Notes under the pieces: model-generated
What the model saw: the letters and a program-made list of their open reading frames with translations, nothing else
What the model was told of the DNA's origin: nothing
Databases searched by the model: none
Shown here: positions 22,019-29,118 of the stretch, one piece after another
How the letters are laid out: each line of letters begins with the position of its first letter
Position numbering within the stretch: the first letter of the stretch is position 1
Source: CBIHNH01 sp966211425
GTDB taxonomy: Bacteria > Patescibacteriota > Saccharimonadia > Saccharimonadales > Saccharimonadaceae
DNA length: 29,527 nt
Assembly (NCBI GenBank): GCA_966211425.1
Contig: CBIHNH010000006.1
Location: 1-29,527, forward strand
Direction of reading: 5' to 3'
Translations under genes and position numbers: made by a program

Positions 22019-22505
22019 TGAATCAATAGACAAGTTCAAAAAATACTTTTCGCGCAAGAAACAGTCGATTGATGAAGTAGTCCGTGAGCCAACTGCTGGC
22101 GGTATAGTTTTTCGTCGTAACAAAAAAGGCGATGTCGAGATACTGCTGATTCAGGATGCAAAAGACCGGTGGACGATTCCGAAGGGTCACATAGAAGAGG
22201 GCGAGACCGCCCAGGAGACCGCACTTCGTGAGATCGGTGAAGAGGCAGGAATCATGGAAGCCGAAGCGATCTGCTGGCTCGGCAAGATCCATTTTCGTTA
22301 CCGCCGCGTCAGCACGCTCGTACTGATGACGACTCAGATCTACCTGGTCAAAGCGCTTGGCGACACCGACAACATCAAGAAAGAGGACTGGATGAATGGC
22401 ATCAAATGGTTTAAGTTTCATGATGCTCTCGAAGCGATTGAGTACGAAGACATCGGTAAACTGATGCTGCTCGCCATGAAACGTATCCGACAACAGGGGC
22501 TATAG
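21993..22505 (+). CDS. Nudix hydrolase
   Basis: 170 aa. The Nudix box GHIEEGETAQETALREIGEE plus AGI is complete. An N-terminal helix (KFDESIDKFKKYFSRKKQ) precedes the TAGGIVFRRN strand; a WTIPKGHIEEGE loop and FRYRRVSTLVLMTTQIYLVKA complete the fold, similar to diadenosine-polyphosphate/ADP-ribose-type Nudix enzymes. The exact substrate (Ap4A-like, 8-oxo-dGTP, or RNA 5' ends) cannot be told. The AGGAG 5-6 nt before ATG 21993 supports this start inside nusB. It is translationally coupled with nusB and rnc. Relevant to the Nudix domain in LeuRS as a possible paralogue. Confidence 0.93.
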   Translation: MPMQKPKFDESIDKFKKYFSRKKQSIDEVVREPTAGGIVFRRNKKGDVEILLIQDAKDRWTIPKGHIEEGETAQETALREIGEEAGIMEAEAICWLGKIHFRYRRVSTLVLMTTQIYLVKALGDTDNIKKEDWMNGIKWFKFHDALEAIEYEDIGKLMLLAMKRIRQQGL

Positions 22506-22512
22506 AGAGATC

Positions 22513-23238
22513 ATGACACTGCATCACGTCGACACCGTACCTTACCAAGAGTTCGCTCGTAGCGAGCTTGGTTTTGAGTTTGAAAATATCGGACTACTCA
22601 TTGATGCTTTTACTCACCGCAGCTATATGAACGAGCACAAAAAGAGCGCCCATGTCCACAACGAACGGCTTGAGTTTCTGGGTGACGCGGTACTTGAACT
22701 GGTCGTGACCGACCATCTCTACCGCAAATATGACGAGCCGGAGGGTATCCTGACGAGCTGGCGTTCGGCGCTCGTACGAACCGAGAGCATCGGCGAAGCT
22801 GGCCAACGGCTCGGCTACGAGCCACTCCTGCGCCTGAGCCGAGGCGAAAAGCGTGGTAGTGACCGTGCGCGCCAGCAGATACTGGCTAATGCGTTCGAAG
22901 CGCTGATCGGTGCAATCTACCTCGAAAAGGGCTACGATGTTACCGCTGAATTTATCGCAAAACATATCCTGAGCAAACTCGACGGTATCCTAGAGACCGA
23001 GAGCTGGCGCGATGCGAAATCACACCTCCAGGAAGTCTCACAGAGCGTCGACGGCATGACGCCGCAGTACCGGGTTATCGAAGAGATCGGTCCCGATCAT
23101 GAAAAGATATTTACTCTCGGTGTTTATGTCGGGAACGAGCTGATGGGAACCGGTACCGGCCCATCGAAACAGATCGCACAGCAACAAGCAGCAACCACGG
23201 CATTGCAGGCGTACAAAACCCGCAAACCTAAAAAATAA
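22513..23238 (+). CDS. rnc: Ribonuclease III
   Basis: 241 aa, normal length. The catalytic signature NERLEFLGDAVLELVV (residues 50-65, with Glu54 and Asp58) and the second acidic site in NAFEALIGAIYLEKG (Glu129) are intact; a dsRNA-binding domain (about 165-235) ends in GPSKQIAQQQAATTALQAY. It processes rRNA precursors and double-stranded RNA. It starts 7 nt after the Nudix gene in the same operon. It converges on the acyltransferase-like gene, 15 nt away, with no visible terminator. Confidence 0.97.
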   Translation: MTLHHVDTVPYQEFARSELGFEFENIGLLIDAFTHRSYMNEHKKSAHVHNERLEFLGDAVLELVVTDHLYRKYDEPEGILTSWRSALVRTESIGEAGQRLGYEPLLRLSRGEKRGSDRARQQILANAFEALIGAIYLEKGYDVTAEFIAKHILSKLDGILETESWRDAKSHLQEVSQSVDGMTPQYRVIEEIGPDHEKIFTLGVYVGNELMGTGTGPSKQIAQQQAATTALQAYKTRKPKK

Positions 23239-23253
23239 CACCCCACACTCTCT

Positions 23254-24495
23254 CTACAGGTGCTGGATGCGTTCTAGTTTTGTGGATCTTTTACCGAGCG
23301 TTCGGAAGAACTTCGTCCAGAAGTATTCTAGGCTGTACCGGAACTGGATACGAGACCAGAGATAAACGATCATGAACCACCACAGCACGTGAAAGACGGC
23401 AAACGCACTGGTGCCGACATATGATAGGTTCCAACCTGGAAGTACCATAAACCAGGCACTGCGCAGTATCTCAGACATGGTTGTTTCGAGAAGATATATC
23501 GTCAGGCTGATGCGGCTAATCCAGATAAATATCGTATAGTGCCTCATGCCACGTTGCATTGGCTGGACGATACCGAGCGCAAAGACCGCAATCAGCAGGA
23601 AGATTCCGAGATCCATGATAGCTTTCCATTGCCAGAACAGATCGGCTTTACCGATAGTCACCGGCAAACTCAAGCATCCGATGATACCAGCGATCACCGC
23701 TACGACCCCTATGGGAGATAGGTAGCGCCGGATATAATGCAACCGATCATGATGGACCATTACCCCGATAATTGCACCGAATAACCCGTAGAGGCTGTAG
23801 GTAACGACCGGATAGGGTGAGCCCAGCAGCCAGCCAAGCACGGTAGCAGTGAGATAATTCTCAGACTCGACCGCGGTCGTTATAGCTGGGTATAAATACA
23901 TCCGGCTGAACGAGACGAATACCATCAGCGCCGTGAGACTTCCGAGAACAACGTAGGCTCTTTTTTCGTTCTGGACGGAAGGTTTACGGAATAAAGCGTA
24001 CATGAGCGCGCCGAGAAGCAGGAGATTGAGGCCAATAGTCGATAATACCGAACCATCAAAAAACGCACCCATTTCAGGAAAACCGATCTGATTGTTGCGG
24101 AGCAGTTCCGCAGTTAGGGTCATGGGGTTGTTAGCCGAACCGAGTGACAACTCCCACCGCCCGAGCAAGAAACTGAGCGCGTAGTGGAGGAGGATATAAA
24201 GACCACTCGCGTATACGGTGTAGGTTAGGACTTTGCGACGGTTGTTGCTGGGGCGAGCAAGGTTACGTTGGATACTGAGACTGCTCGTGATGAGAGATAA
24301 CATGATAAATATTCCACCCCATAGCCCCATGGTCGCGAACAATACAACAAAGAGGGGAGGGTTATCGAAATCAATGCTCGACATGCCGCCATAGCTATAT
24401 ATCGCCGTATGAAAAAAGATAACGCAGGCAAGTGCTATACCGCGGTAGACATCGAGACTGTTTATCCTGCCGGCATAGACGTTTTTGTTCTGCAT
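23254..24495 (-). CDS. Polytopic membrane acyltransferase-like protein (DUF418/DUF1624-like)
   Basis: 413 aa with about ten membrane helices. The N-terminus GRINSLDVYRGIALACVIFFHTAIYSYGG resembles the first helix of the YeiB/DUF418 and DUF1624/acyltransferase-3 families, in which RxxxLDxxRGxA is followed by a helix ending in His (F-F-H-T here). Members move acyl groups across or onto envelope sugars; the specific reaction is unknown. The C-terminus is basic (KRSTKLERIQHL). The -10 box TACAAT on this strand (24510-24505) is only 9 nt from the ATG and no SD is seen, so the mRNA is nearly leaderless. Divergent from glyA. Confidence 0.8.
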   Translation of the reverse strand: MQNKNVYAGRINSLDVYRGIALACVIFFHTAIYSYGGMSSIDFDNPPLFVVLFATMGLWGGIFIMLSLITSSLSIQRNLARPSNNRRKVLTYTVYASGLYILLHYALSFLLGRWELSLGSANNPMTLTAELLRNNQIGFPEMGAFFDGSVLSTIGLNLLLLGALMYALFRKPSVQNEKRAYVVLGSLTALMVFVSFSRMYLYPAITTAVESENYLTATVLGWLLGSPYPVVTYSLYGLFGAIIGVMVHHDRLHYIRRYLSPIGVVAVIAGIIGCLSLPVTIGKADLFWQWKAIMDLGIFLLIAVFALGIVQPMQRGMRHYTIFIWISRISLTIYLLETTMSEILRSAWFMVLPGWNLSYVGTSAFAVFHVLWWFMIVYLWSRIQFRYSLEYFWTKFFRTLGKRSTKLERIQHL

Positions 24496-24504
24496 ATGGA
24501 TATT

Positions 24505-24544
24505 ATTGTACCGGTCGCAATTCTGATGGGATAGGGGGTATACT
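24505..24544. promoter_or_regulatory. Divergent promoters of the acyltransferase-like gene and glyA
   Basis: Minus strand TACAAT at 24510-24505 (9 nt before ATG 24495) and plus strand TATACT at 24539-24544 (glyA). The two polymerase sites share the 28 nt between them, so their use may compete. glyA has a 15-20 nt leader with GGAGA as SD. Confidence 0.55.
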
Positions 24545-24565
24545 AAATATCTGGAGAACTACACC

Positions 24566-25849
24566 ATGAACGACGATGACATCAATGAACTTATACAGAG
24601 CGAAGAGACCCGCCAGCGCGACGGGCTTGAGCTGATTCCGAGCGAAAACTACGTGAGCCGCGACGTTTTGACGGCTCTCGGTAGCGTTTATACCAACAAA
24701 TATTCCGAAGGTTATCCTGGCCGACGCTACTATGGCGGTCAAGAGTTCACTGATCGGGTCGAACAACTGGCAATCGACCGTGCCAAGCAGCTCTTTGGTG
24801 CCGATCACGCCAACGTTCAACCGCATAGCGGTGCACCGGCAAACGAGGCCGTTTACAGCGCGTGGCTTGAGCCGGGCGATACGGTGCTCGCTATGGATCT
24901 CAGTCACGGTGGTCACCTCACGCACGGGGCTCCGGTGACACGCTCCGCGAAGCTGTATAACTTTGTGCGCTACAAGATGAAAGACGTCGCAACCGGCGAG
25001 ATCGATTATGAAGAACTGCGAGAGCTTGCGCTCACCTATCGTCCAAAGATTATCCTGGCCGGTTTCTCCGGCTACCCACGCGAACTCGACTATGAAAAGT
25101 TTGCGAGCATCGGCAACGAAGTAGGTGCGCTCCTTATGGCAGATATGGCCCATGTTGCCGGTTTGATCGTAGGCGGGGTCAGTAAAAACCCGTTTGACTA
25201 CGGATTTCACGTCATCACAACGACGACACATAAAACCTTGCGTGGTCCGCGCGGCGGATTGATCCTCAGTAAGGGCGTCGTTGGTAATCCACTCCGTGCT
25301 CCCGAAAAAACATTGGAAAATATACCAACACTCATCGACCGCGCCGTGTTTCCGGGTATGCAGGGCGGTCCGCATATGCACACTATTGCCGCAAAGGCTG
25401 TGGCGTTCGGCGAGGCGCTCGAACCTGAGTTCAAGGACTATGCTGTGCAGGTCGTACGAAACGCCGCTGCACTCGCGAGTGCGCTCCAGGGTCAAGGTTT
25501 CCGGCTCATCACCGGCGGCACGAGTAATCACCTCATCATGGCTGATGTGCAGTCGAGTTTCGGTATCGACGGAAGTGTGGTTGAGGTTGCCTGTGATGCG
25601 ATCGGTCTAACGCTGAACAAGAACGCCATTCCCGATGACCCCTTGCCTCCTTTTCGACCGAGCGGTGTTCGGCTCGGTACGCCCGCGCTGACGACGAGAG
25701 GTCTCGTTGAATCGCATATGCCGCAAATCGCTCAGTGGATGCGAAGCGCTATCGAGGCTCGCGATGATGAGGCTGAACTAGCTAGATTACGTGATGAAGT
25801 TACGGCCTTCGCCCGTCAATTCCCACTCCCCAGCGATATCTCTAGCTAG
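24566..25849 (+). CDS. glyA: Serine hydroxymethyltransferase
   Basis: 427 aa, normal length. It converts serine and tetrahydrofolate to glycine and methylene-THF. Signatures are intact: LELIPSENYVSRDVL and TNKYSEGYPGRRYYGGQEF at the N-terminus, the PLP lysine Lys223 in THKTLRGPRGG, and FPGMQGGPHMHTIAAKAVAF. The ATG at 24566 is supported by GGAG 10 nt upstream and a TATACT -10. A source of glycine and one-carbon units in an organism that may otherwise scavenge. The stop codon abuts the stop of the minus-strand gene that follows. Confidence 0.97.
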   Translation: MNDDDINELIQSEETRQRDGLELIPSENYVSRDVLTALGSVYTNKYSEGYPGRRYYGGQEFTDRVEQLAIDRAKQLFGADHANVQPHSGAPANEAVYSAWLEPGDTVLAMDLSHGGHLTHGAPVTRSAKLYNFVRYKMKDVATGEIDYEELRELALTYRPKIILAGFSGYPRELDYEKFASIGNEVGALLMADMAHVAGLIVGGVSKNPFDYGFHVITTTTHKTLRGPRGGLILSKGVVGNPLRAPEKTLENIPTLIDRAVFPGMQGGPHMHTIAAKAVAFGEALEPEFKDYAVQVVRNAAALASALQGQGFRLITGGTSNHLIMADVQSSFGIDGSVVEVACDAIGLTLNKNAIPDDPLPPFRPSGVRLGTPALTTRGLVESHMPQIAQWMRSAIEARDDEAELARLRDEVTAFARQFPLPSDISS

Positions 25850-26461
25850 TTATTTCCGGGCAAACCGTTGGGCTACTATTGTACCGAGTGCAACGCCGAG
25901 GCCGATTTTAAGCACATCCCTTGAATGGGTTAATGCGAGATCACCGAACCTCGATGCTAAATTACCGAACCGAGGGCGTTCTCTAAGTGAGTCGACGATT
26001 TTTGCATCCGTTGAGAGGATAGCATAGAACTGATCGAGCATTTCGCCGCGAAACACCTCAGCAGAATCCGTTAAGGTTCGCTGTAGCTCCTTGACTAACT
26101 CCAGGCGAGCGGCTGTATGTTCCTCCGGAGTCTTGGGGGTCATCTGTGTATATTCGGTAAAAAGATCAATACGCCTGTCTATAAGGTCGTCAAAGACCTG
26201 AGCCACAACAAGGCTGCGCTCTTCGACGCTGCCCATATCACCGTGGAATACCTTGCGAATCATGTGAGTAAATGACTCCTCAATGCGCGTCAGAGCCCCG
26301 TCGACATCAGCCGCTGTATGTAGGCCCGAGTGATCGATATGTCGGGCATAAGACATCAAAAGCCGTGTGTCGCTGGCGTCGAGCTCTCTCAGGATATCGG
26401 TAAAGGCTGGCTCAAGATTTTTGTTTTCGTTGTGACTGGGCTGCTCGTCGGGTGTCTTCAT
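25850..26461 (-). CDS. Hypothetical helical protein with C-terminal hydrophobic tail
   Basis: 203 aa, not recognised. It is mostly helical and charged, with an acidic, disordered first 20 residues (MKTPDEQPSHNENKN) and a C-terminal hydrophobic stretch (VLKIGLGVALGTIVAQRFARK) that could be a tail anchor or an amphipathic helix. Cysteine-free. A TATAAT -10 lies exactly 6 nt before the ATG, with TTGGCA as -35 at 16-nt spacing, so the mRNA should start on the A of ATG. Its stop codon directly abuts the glyA stop. Confidence 0.75.
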   Translation of the reverse strand: MKTPDEQPSHNENKNLEPAFTDILRELDASDTRLLMSYARHIDHSGLHTAADVDGALTRIEESFTHMIRKVFHGDMGSVEERSLVVAQVFDDLIDRRIDLFTEYTQMTPKTPEEHTAARLELVKELQRTLTDSAEVFRGEMLDQFYAILSTDAKIVDSLRERPRFGNLASRFGDLALTHSRDVLKIGLGVALGTIVAQRFARK

Positions 26462-26467
26462 AGGCTA

Positions 26468-26495
26468 ATTATAACCAGGCGGTATGATTTGCCAA
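26468..26495 (-). promoter_or_regulatory. Promoter giving a leaderless mRNA for the 203-aa hypothetical gene
   Basis: Minus strand TTGGCA (26495-26490), 16-nt spacer, TATAAT (26473-26468), then 6 nt to the ATG at 26461. Confidence 0.65.
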
Positions 26496-26516
26496 CAAGC
26501 AAGTCTTGTTAACAGA

Positions 26517-26545
26517 TTGACCAAATACAAAATTTACAGTATACT
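26517..26545 (+). promoter_or_regulatory. rpsP promoter
   Basis: TTGACC (26517-26522), 17-nt spacer, TATACT (26540-26545). The leader is about 80 nt, long for this genome, and its only SD-like site (GAGAGG) is about 12 nt before the ATG, so a regulatory role of the leader is possible. Confidence 0.75.
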
Positions 26546-26631
26546 GAACCACTGATTGTGATATCGAGTCTATACGACGAAGATATTGTTATAAAAAGAA
26601 GTTCAAGTTTTAGAGAGGACATAGATAATAC

Positions 26632-26997
26632 ATGCTCGCAATTCGTTTGCAACGTCTCGGCCGTAAGGCTTTGCCAGTTTACCGCCTCGCGGTTCAGGAG
26701 TCACAGCGTCACCCGTCAAGCGGTCGCGTTGTTGCTTATGTTGGTAACTACAACCCACACACCAAGGAAACCCGTATTGACGTGGAAAAGGTCAACTACT
26801 ACCTCGGCAACGGCGCACAGCCAACACCTCGTGTTGTTCGTATCCTGGCCGACCAAAAGGTTGAACTGCCTTCATGGGTAAAACAGCCTAGCAAAAAAGA
26901 TTCTTCGATCAAGCACCCTGAAAAGCTACGCAAGAACCAGCCGGCTGAAGAAGCCCCAGCAGAAGCTCCTGAAGCAGAAGCCGAGACAGAAGCCTAA
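26632..26997 (+). CDS. rpsP: Small ribosomal subunit protein bS16 with acidic tail
   Basis: 121 aa. The core MLAIRLQRLGRKALPVYRLAV, YVGNYNPHTKETRIDVEKVNYYLGNGAQPT is bS16. The first 85 residues match the usual length; the rest is a Lys-rich linker followed by an A/E/P tail (PAEEAPAEAPEAEAETEA), an extension seen in several lineages but not needed for the fold. First gene of the common rpsP-khpA-rimM-trmD neighbourhood, here without rimM. A terminator follows 30 nt after the stop. Confidence 0.97.
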   Translation: MLAIRLQRLGRKALPVYRLAVQESQRHPSSGRVVAYVGNYNPHTKETRIDVEKVNYYLGNGAQPTPRVVRILADQKVELPSWVKQPSKKDSSIKHPEKLRKNQPAEEAPAEAPEAEAETEA

Positions 26998-27027
26998 ACT
27001 TTCCTCTCTAGTTTAGATGCGTAGACG

Positions 27028-27062
27028 AGCCGCCCCCGTGGGCGGCTTTCTCGTGGTACAAT
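27028..27062 (+). terminator. rpsP terminator overlapping the khpA promoter
   Basis: AGCCGCCC-CCGT-GGGCGGCT (27028-27047) with a short T-run. The khpA -10 TACAAT (27057-27062, in GTGGTACAAT) follows at once, so the -35 position lies inside the hairpin. Readthrough and re-initiation may both feed khpA. Confidence 0.7.
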
Positions 27063-27098
27063 AGAAGAGTCAAAACGTAGTAGAGAGGAAGAGGCTGT

Positions 27099-27515
27099 AT
27101 GTCTAGTATTGACCAACAATTCATCGAGTACATAGTCAAATCGCTTGTCGGCAACCCCGATGCAGTAAAAGTCGATCGTACTATCGATGAAAAGGGAGTT
27201 TTGCTCGAGCTCACCGTTGATCCGGAGGATCTTGGCCGTGTTATCGGCAAACGAGGCTCTACAGCACAGAGCCTACGCTCTCTACTCCGTGCACTGGGCA
27301 CCAAGAACGATGCACGCTATAACCTAAAGATAGTCGACGTCGACCGTCCAGAAGGCGAACGGGGCGGAGCCGCGCGACCAGAGGATACTAGTTCATCAGA
27401 CGATAGCGATAGCCAGGGTGTGGATAACTATGACACTGAAACTGTGGATAACGAATCTGACCGCGTCAAGAACACTCGAAAAGAGCTTGCAGAGCTCGAC
27501 GATCTCGATATATAA
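27099..27515 (+). CDS. khpA: KH-domain RNA-binding protein KhpA with long acidic tail
   Basis: 138 aa; the typical length is 75-85. The N-terminal KH domain is complete (QFIEYIVKSLVGNPDAVKV, then GRVIGKRGSTAQSLRSLLRAL with the GxxG loop GKRG at 50-53). Residues about 85-138 form an unusual acidic Ser/Asp tail (TSSSDDSDSQGVDNYDTETVDNESD) ending in a short helix (RKELAELDDLDI). KhpA, often with KhpB, binds small RNAs and mRNAs. The last codons contain a TATAAT that could start the following RNA transcript. Confidence 0.93.
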   Translation: MSSIDQQFIEYIVKSLVGNPDAVKVDRTIDEKGVLLELTVDPEDLGRVIGKRGSTAQSLRSLLRALGTKNDARYNLKIVDVDRPEGERGGAARPEDTSSSDDSDSQGVDNYDTETVDNESDRVKNTRKELAELDDLDI

Positions 27516-27516
27516 T
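27487..27516 (+). promoter_or_regulatory. Promoter at the 3' end of khpA for a candidate ncRNA
   Basis: TTGCAG (27487-27492), 18-nt spacer, perfect TATAAT (27511-27516) that overlaps the khpA stop codon. Predicted start near 27523. Confidence 0.55.
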
Positions 27517-27522
27517 CGTCTT

Positions 27523-27670
27523 AGTTCAAAGAAACAAATCTGAACTGCGAGAAATTGGAAGTCTACATCTAGTAGCTTCTGACCAAGAACAACCGCTCTA
27601 CGCGAGCAAACCATAGGTTTGAGAGCCTTGTATGTGTCAAGAAACCCGGCCATTGCGCCGGGTTTCTTGA
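27523..27670 (+). ncRNA. Candidate ~150-nt structured RNA between khpA and trmD
   Basis: It is bracketed by the TATAAT promoter (27511-27516) and a strong hairpin terminator (27637-27670). Inside are successive hairpins: AGTTCA/TGAACT (27523-27528, 27541-27546), GAAG-CTAC/GTAG-CTTC around ATCTA (27558-27579, optionally extended by TTGG/CCAA), GCTC/GAGC, and CAAACC-ATA-GGTTTG (27607-27621). No reading frame with an SD lies within. trmD has its own promoter just after it, so this is a separate transcript and not simply a leader. No known RNA family recognised. Confidence 0.45.
27637..27670 (+). terminator. Perfect 14-bp hairpin upstream of trmD
   Basis: TCAAGAAACCCGGC / GCCGGGTTTCTTGA with loop CATTGC. 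The 3' arm supplies the T-rich tract. Confidence 0.8.
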
Positions 27671-27690
27671 TGGGAAGAAGCAGCCCCTCA

Positions 27691-27719
27691 TGGACAGCTA
27701 CCCCCGTACCTGATAGGCT
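27691..27719 (+). promoter_or_regulatory. trmD promoter (leaderless)
   Basis: TGGACA (27691-27696), 17-nt spacer, TAGGCT (27714-27719), then 7 nt to the trmD ATG at 27727. Confidence 0.5.
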
Positions 27720-27726
27720 AGAACAG

Positions 27727-28383
27727 ATGAAAAAATTCCAAGTGATTACGTTGTTTCCCGACATGTTCAAGGGAGTTTTTGAGAACTCGATGATGTGGAA
27801 GGCACAAAAGGACGGCATTGTTGAGCTCTCGACGATCGACCTTCGTGAGTTTGGCCTCGGTCCGCGCCGAACGGTGGATGACACGCCGTATGGTGGCGGT
27901 GACGGTATGCTGTTGATGATCGAGCCGCTTTGGAACGCGGTTAGATCGGCAAAAGAGAACGACCCGAGCGCGAAAGTACTCATCATGACGCCACGGGGGG
28001 CCCGCTGGAAGCAGGCGCTCGCGAAGTCGTATGCCGACGCAGATCACGGTTATGTCTTTATCTGTGGCCGTTATGAAGGCTATGACGAGCGCATCCTCGA
28101 ACTCGTCGATGCCGAAGTGAGCGTTGGAGATTATGTACTCACTGGCGGCGAACTGCCAGCTATGACGATCGTCGATAGTATCGTCCGACTGATGCCAGGT
28201 GTGCTCGGTGGCGAGGCGAGTGCCGAAATCGAGAGCTTCTCGGACGGCGAGACGCTCGAGTTTCCGCAGTACACACGGCCGTTAGACTTCGAAGGCATGA
28301 AAGTGCCCGGCGTCCTACTCAGCGGCAACCACGGTGAGATCGCCAAATGGCGCACTGCTCATTCCAAGAAAATAAAAAACTAA
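27727..28383 (+). CDS. trmD: tRNA (guanine37-N1)-methyltransferase TrmD
   Basis: 218 aa. SPOUT-family enzyme that methylates G37 of tRNAs with G36 to prevent frameshifting. Motifs: FQVITLFPDMFKGVFE, GLGPRRTVDDTPYGGGDGML, CGRYEGYDERI and the SAM-knot segment SVGDYVLTGGELPAMTIVDSIVRLMPGVLG. The frame is open upstream to 27619, but that part crosses the terminator hairpin and lacks family resemblance; MKKFQVITLFPDMF at 27727 is the true start. The promoter sits directly before it, so it has no SD. rimM, normally between khpA and trmD, is not here. Confidence 0.97.
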   Translation: MKKFQVITLFPDMFKGVFENSMMWKAQKDGIVELSTIDLREFGLGPRRTVDDTPYGGGDGMLLMIEPLWNAVRSAKENDPSAKVLIMTPRGARWKQALAKSYADADHGYVFICGRYEGYDERILELVDAEVSVGDYVLTGGELPAMTIVDSIVRLMPGVLGGEASAEIESFSDGETLEFPQYTRPLDFEGMKVPGVLLSGNHGEIAKWRTAHSKKIKN

Positions 28384-28725
28384 TTCCTTACAGCGAGCGA
28401 TAGCGACGACTTCAGGGGTAGGAAGTTTTGTGTGGTGAATTTATTTCACTAATATAAACGGGAAGGGCAAGCCCTTCCCTAGGTCAGTTACCGTTAATGC
28501 CCAGACAGGGGTCTGGGCATTGAGAGTTGTGGTGGAGACAAACAGGCGATCCGAATCCGAATTTCGTTTTTTGGGTTTGAAATGTTTTTGTTTTCGTTAT
28601 CGCTTAAAAGAACTCTACCGCCTGGGCAGCAAAAGCACAAGGGTTTTTGGTAAAAATACAACAAAAGAGTGTATTTTCTGCCATCTTGGTACAATGGTAT
28701 ACAGCAACCATAGGAGGAAACAACG
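28384..28725 (+). other. Non-coding gap with two perfect hairpins and a promoter with spacer dyad
   Basis: TTGTGT (28428-28433), 16-nt spacer and TAATAT (28450-28455) form a promoter whose spacer holds the inverted repeat GTGAA-TTTAT-TTCAC (28435-28449). It is followed by two hairpins: GGGAAGGG-CAAG-CCCTTCCC (28460-28479, partly overlapping the predicted start) and AATGCCCAGAC-AGGG-GTCTGGGCATT (28496-28521). A T6 run at about 28570 could be a weak end. These may form a short structured RNA or a trmD 3' end. Only tiny open frames are present. Confidence 0.4.
28690..28717 (+). promoter_or_regulatory. sodN promoter and ribosome binding site
   Basis: TTGGTACAAT gives a TGn-extended -10 (TACAAT, 28690-28695). 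AGGAGG (28712-28717) lies 8 nt before the ATG at 28726, one of the strongest SDs here. Confidence 0.6.
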
Positions 28726-29118
28726 ATGATAAAAACCGCTTTTGCCCACTGTGATATCCCTTGCGGTATCTACGAAACCGATACGATGACGCACTCTGCC
28801 GAGACCTGTCGTCGTATGATTCAAAAAATAGAAGAGCTCGGCGAGCTAGACTCGGTCGAAAAACACAATACGTTCGTTCGGAGCGTGATGAACAAAGAAA
28901 AGCATGCCCAGAAGGTAAAGCACGAGCTCTACGTCCTATGGAGTGACTACTTTAAGCCGCAACACGTCGAGAAGTATCCCGACCTTCATGACAAGCTATG
29001 GCAGGCAGCCAAGCAGGCAAGTACTGTCAAGCAGACGGTAAGTATGGACGAGACAAACAAGCTCATCGACATGGTGCACGACGTTGCCCACCTCTTCGTC
29101 GAGACCAAACAGGCGTGA
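28726..29118 (+). CDS. sodN: Nickel-containing superoxide dismutase
   Basis: 130 aa. After a 7-residue propeptide (MIKTAFA) comes the nickel hook HCDIPCGIY: His8 (N-terminal after cleavage), Cys9 and Cys13 are the nickel ligands and Tyr16 is the gate tyrosine. The downstream block LYVLWSDYFKPQHVEKYPDLH is the other NiSOD signature, and the helical bundle ends in VETKQA as usual. It converts superoxide to oxygen and peroxide after the propeptide is removed. The adjacent protease gene overlaps by 4 nt (GTGA) and is the expected maturase. The short propeptide and own strong SD and promoter are clear. It shows that the organism meets oxygen. Confidence 0.95.
   Translation: MIKTAFAHCDIPCGIYETDTMTHSAETCRRMIQKIEELGELDSVEKHNTFVRSVMNKEKHAQKVKHELYVLWSDYFKPQHVEKYPDLHDKLWQAAKQASTVKQTVSMDETNKLIDMVHDVAHLFVETKQA

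Noticed and set aside
24503..25531. 342-codon minus-strand open frame opposite glyA
   Set aside because: glyA on the plus strand is unmistakable; the antisense frame has no family resemblance.
27619..27726. Longer trmD start
   Set aside because: The extension runs through a perfect terminator hairpin and is not part of the TrmD family; a promoter lies at 27691-27719.
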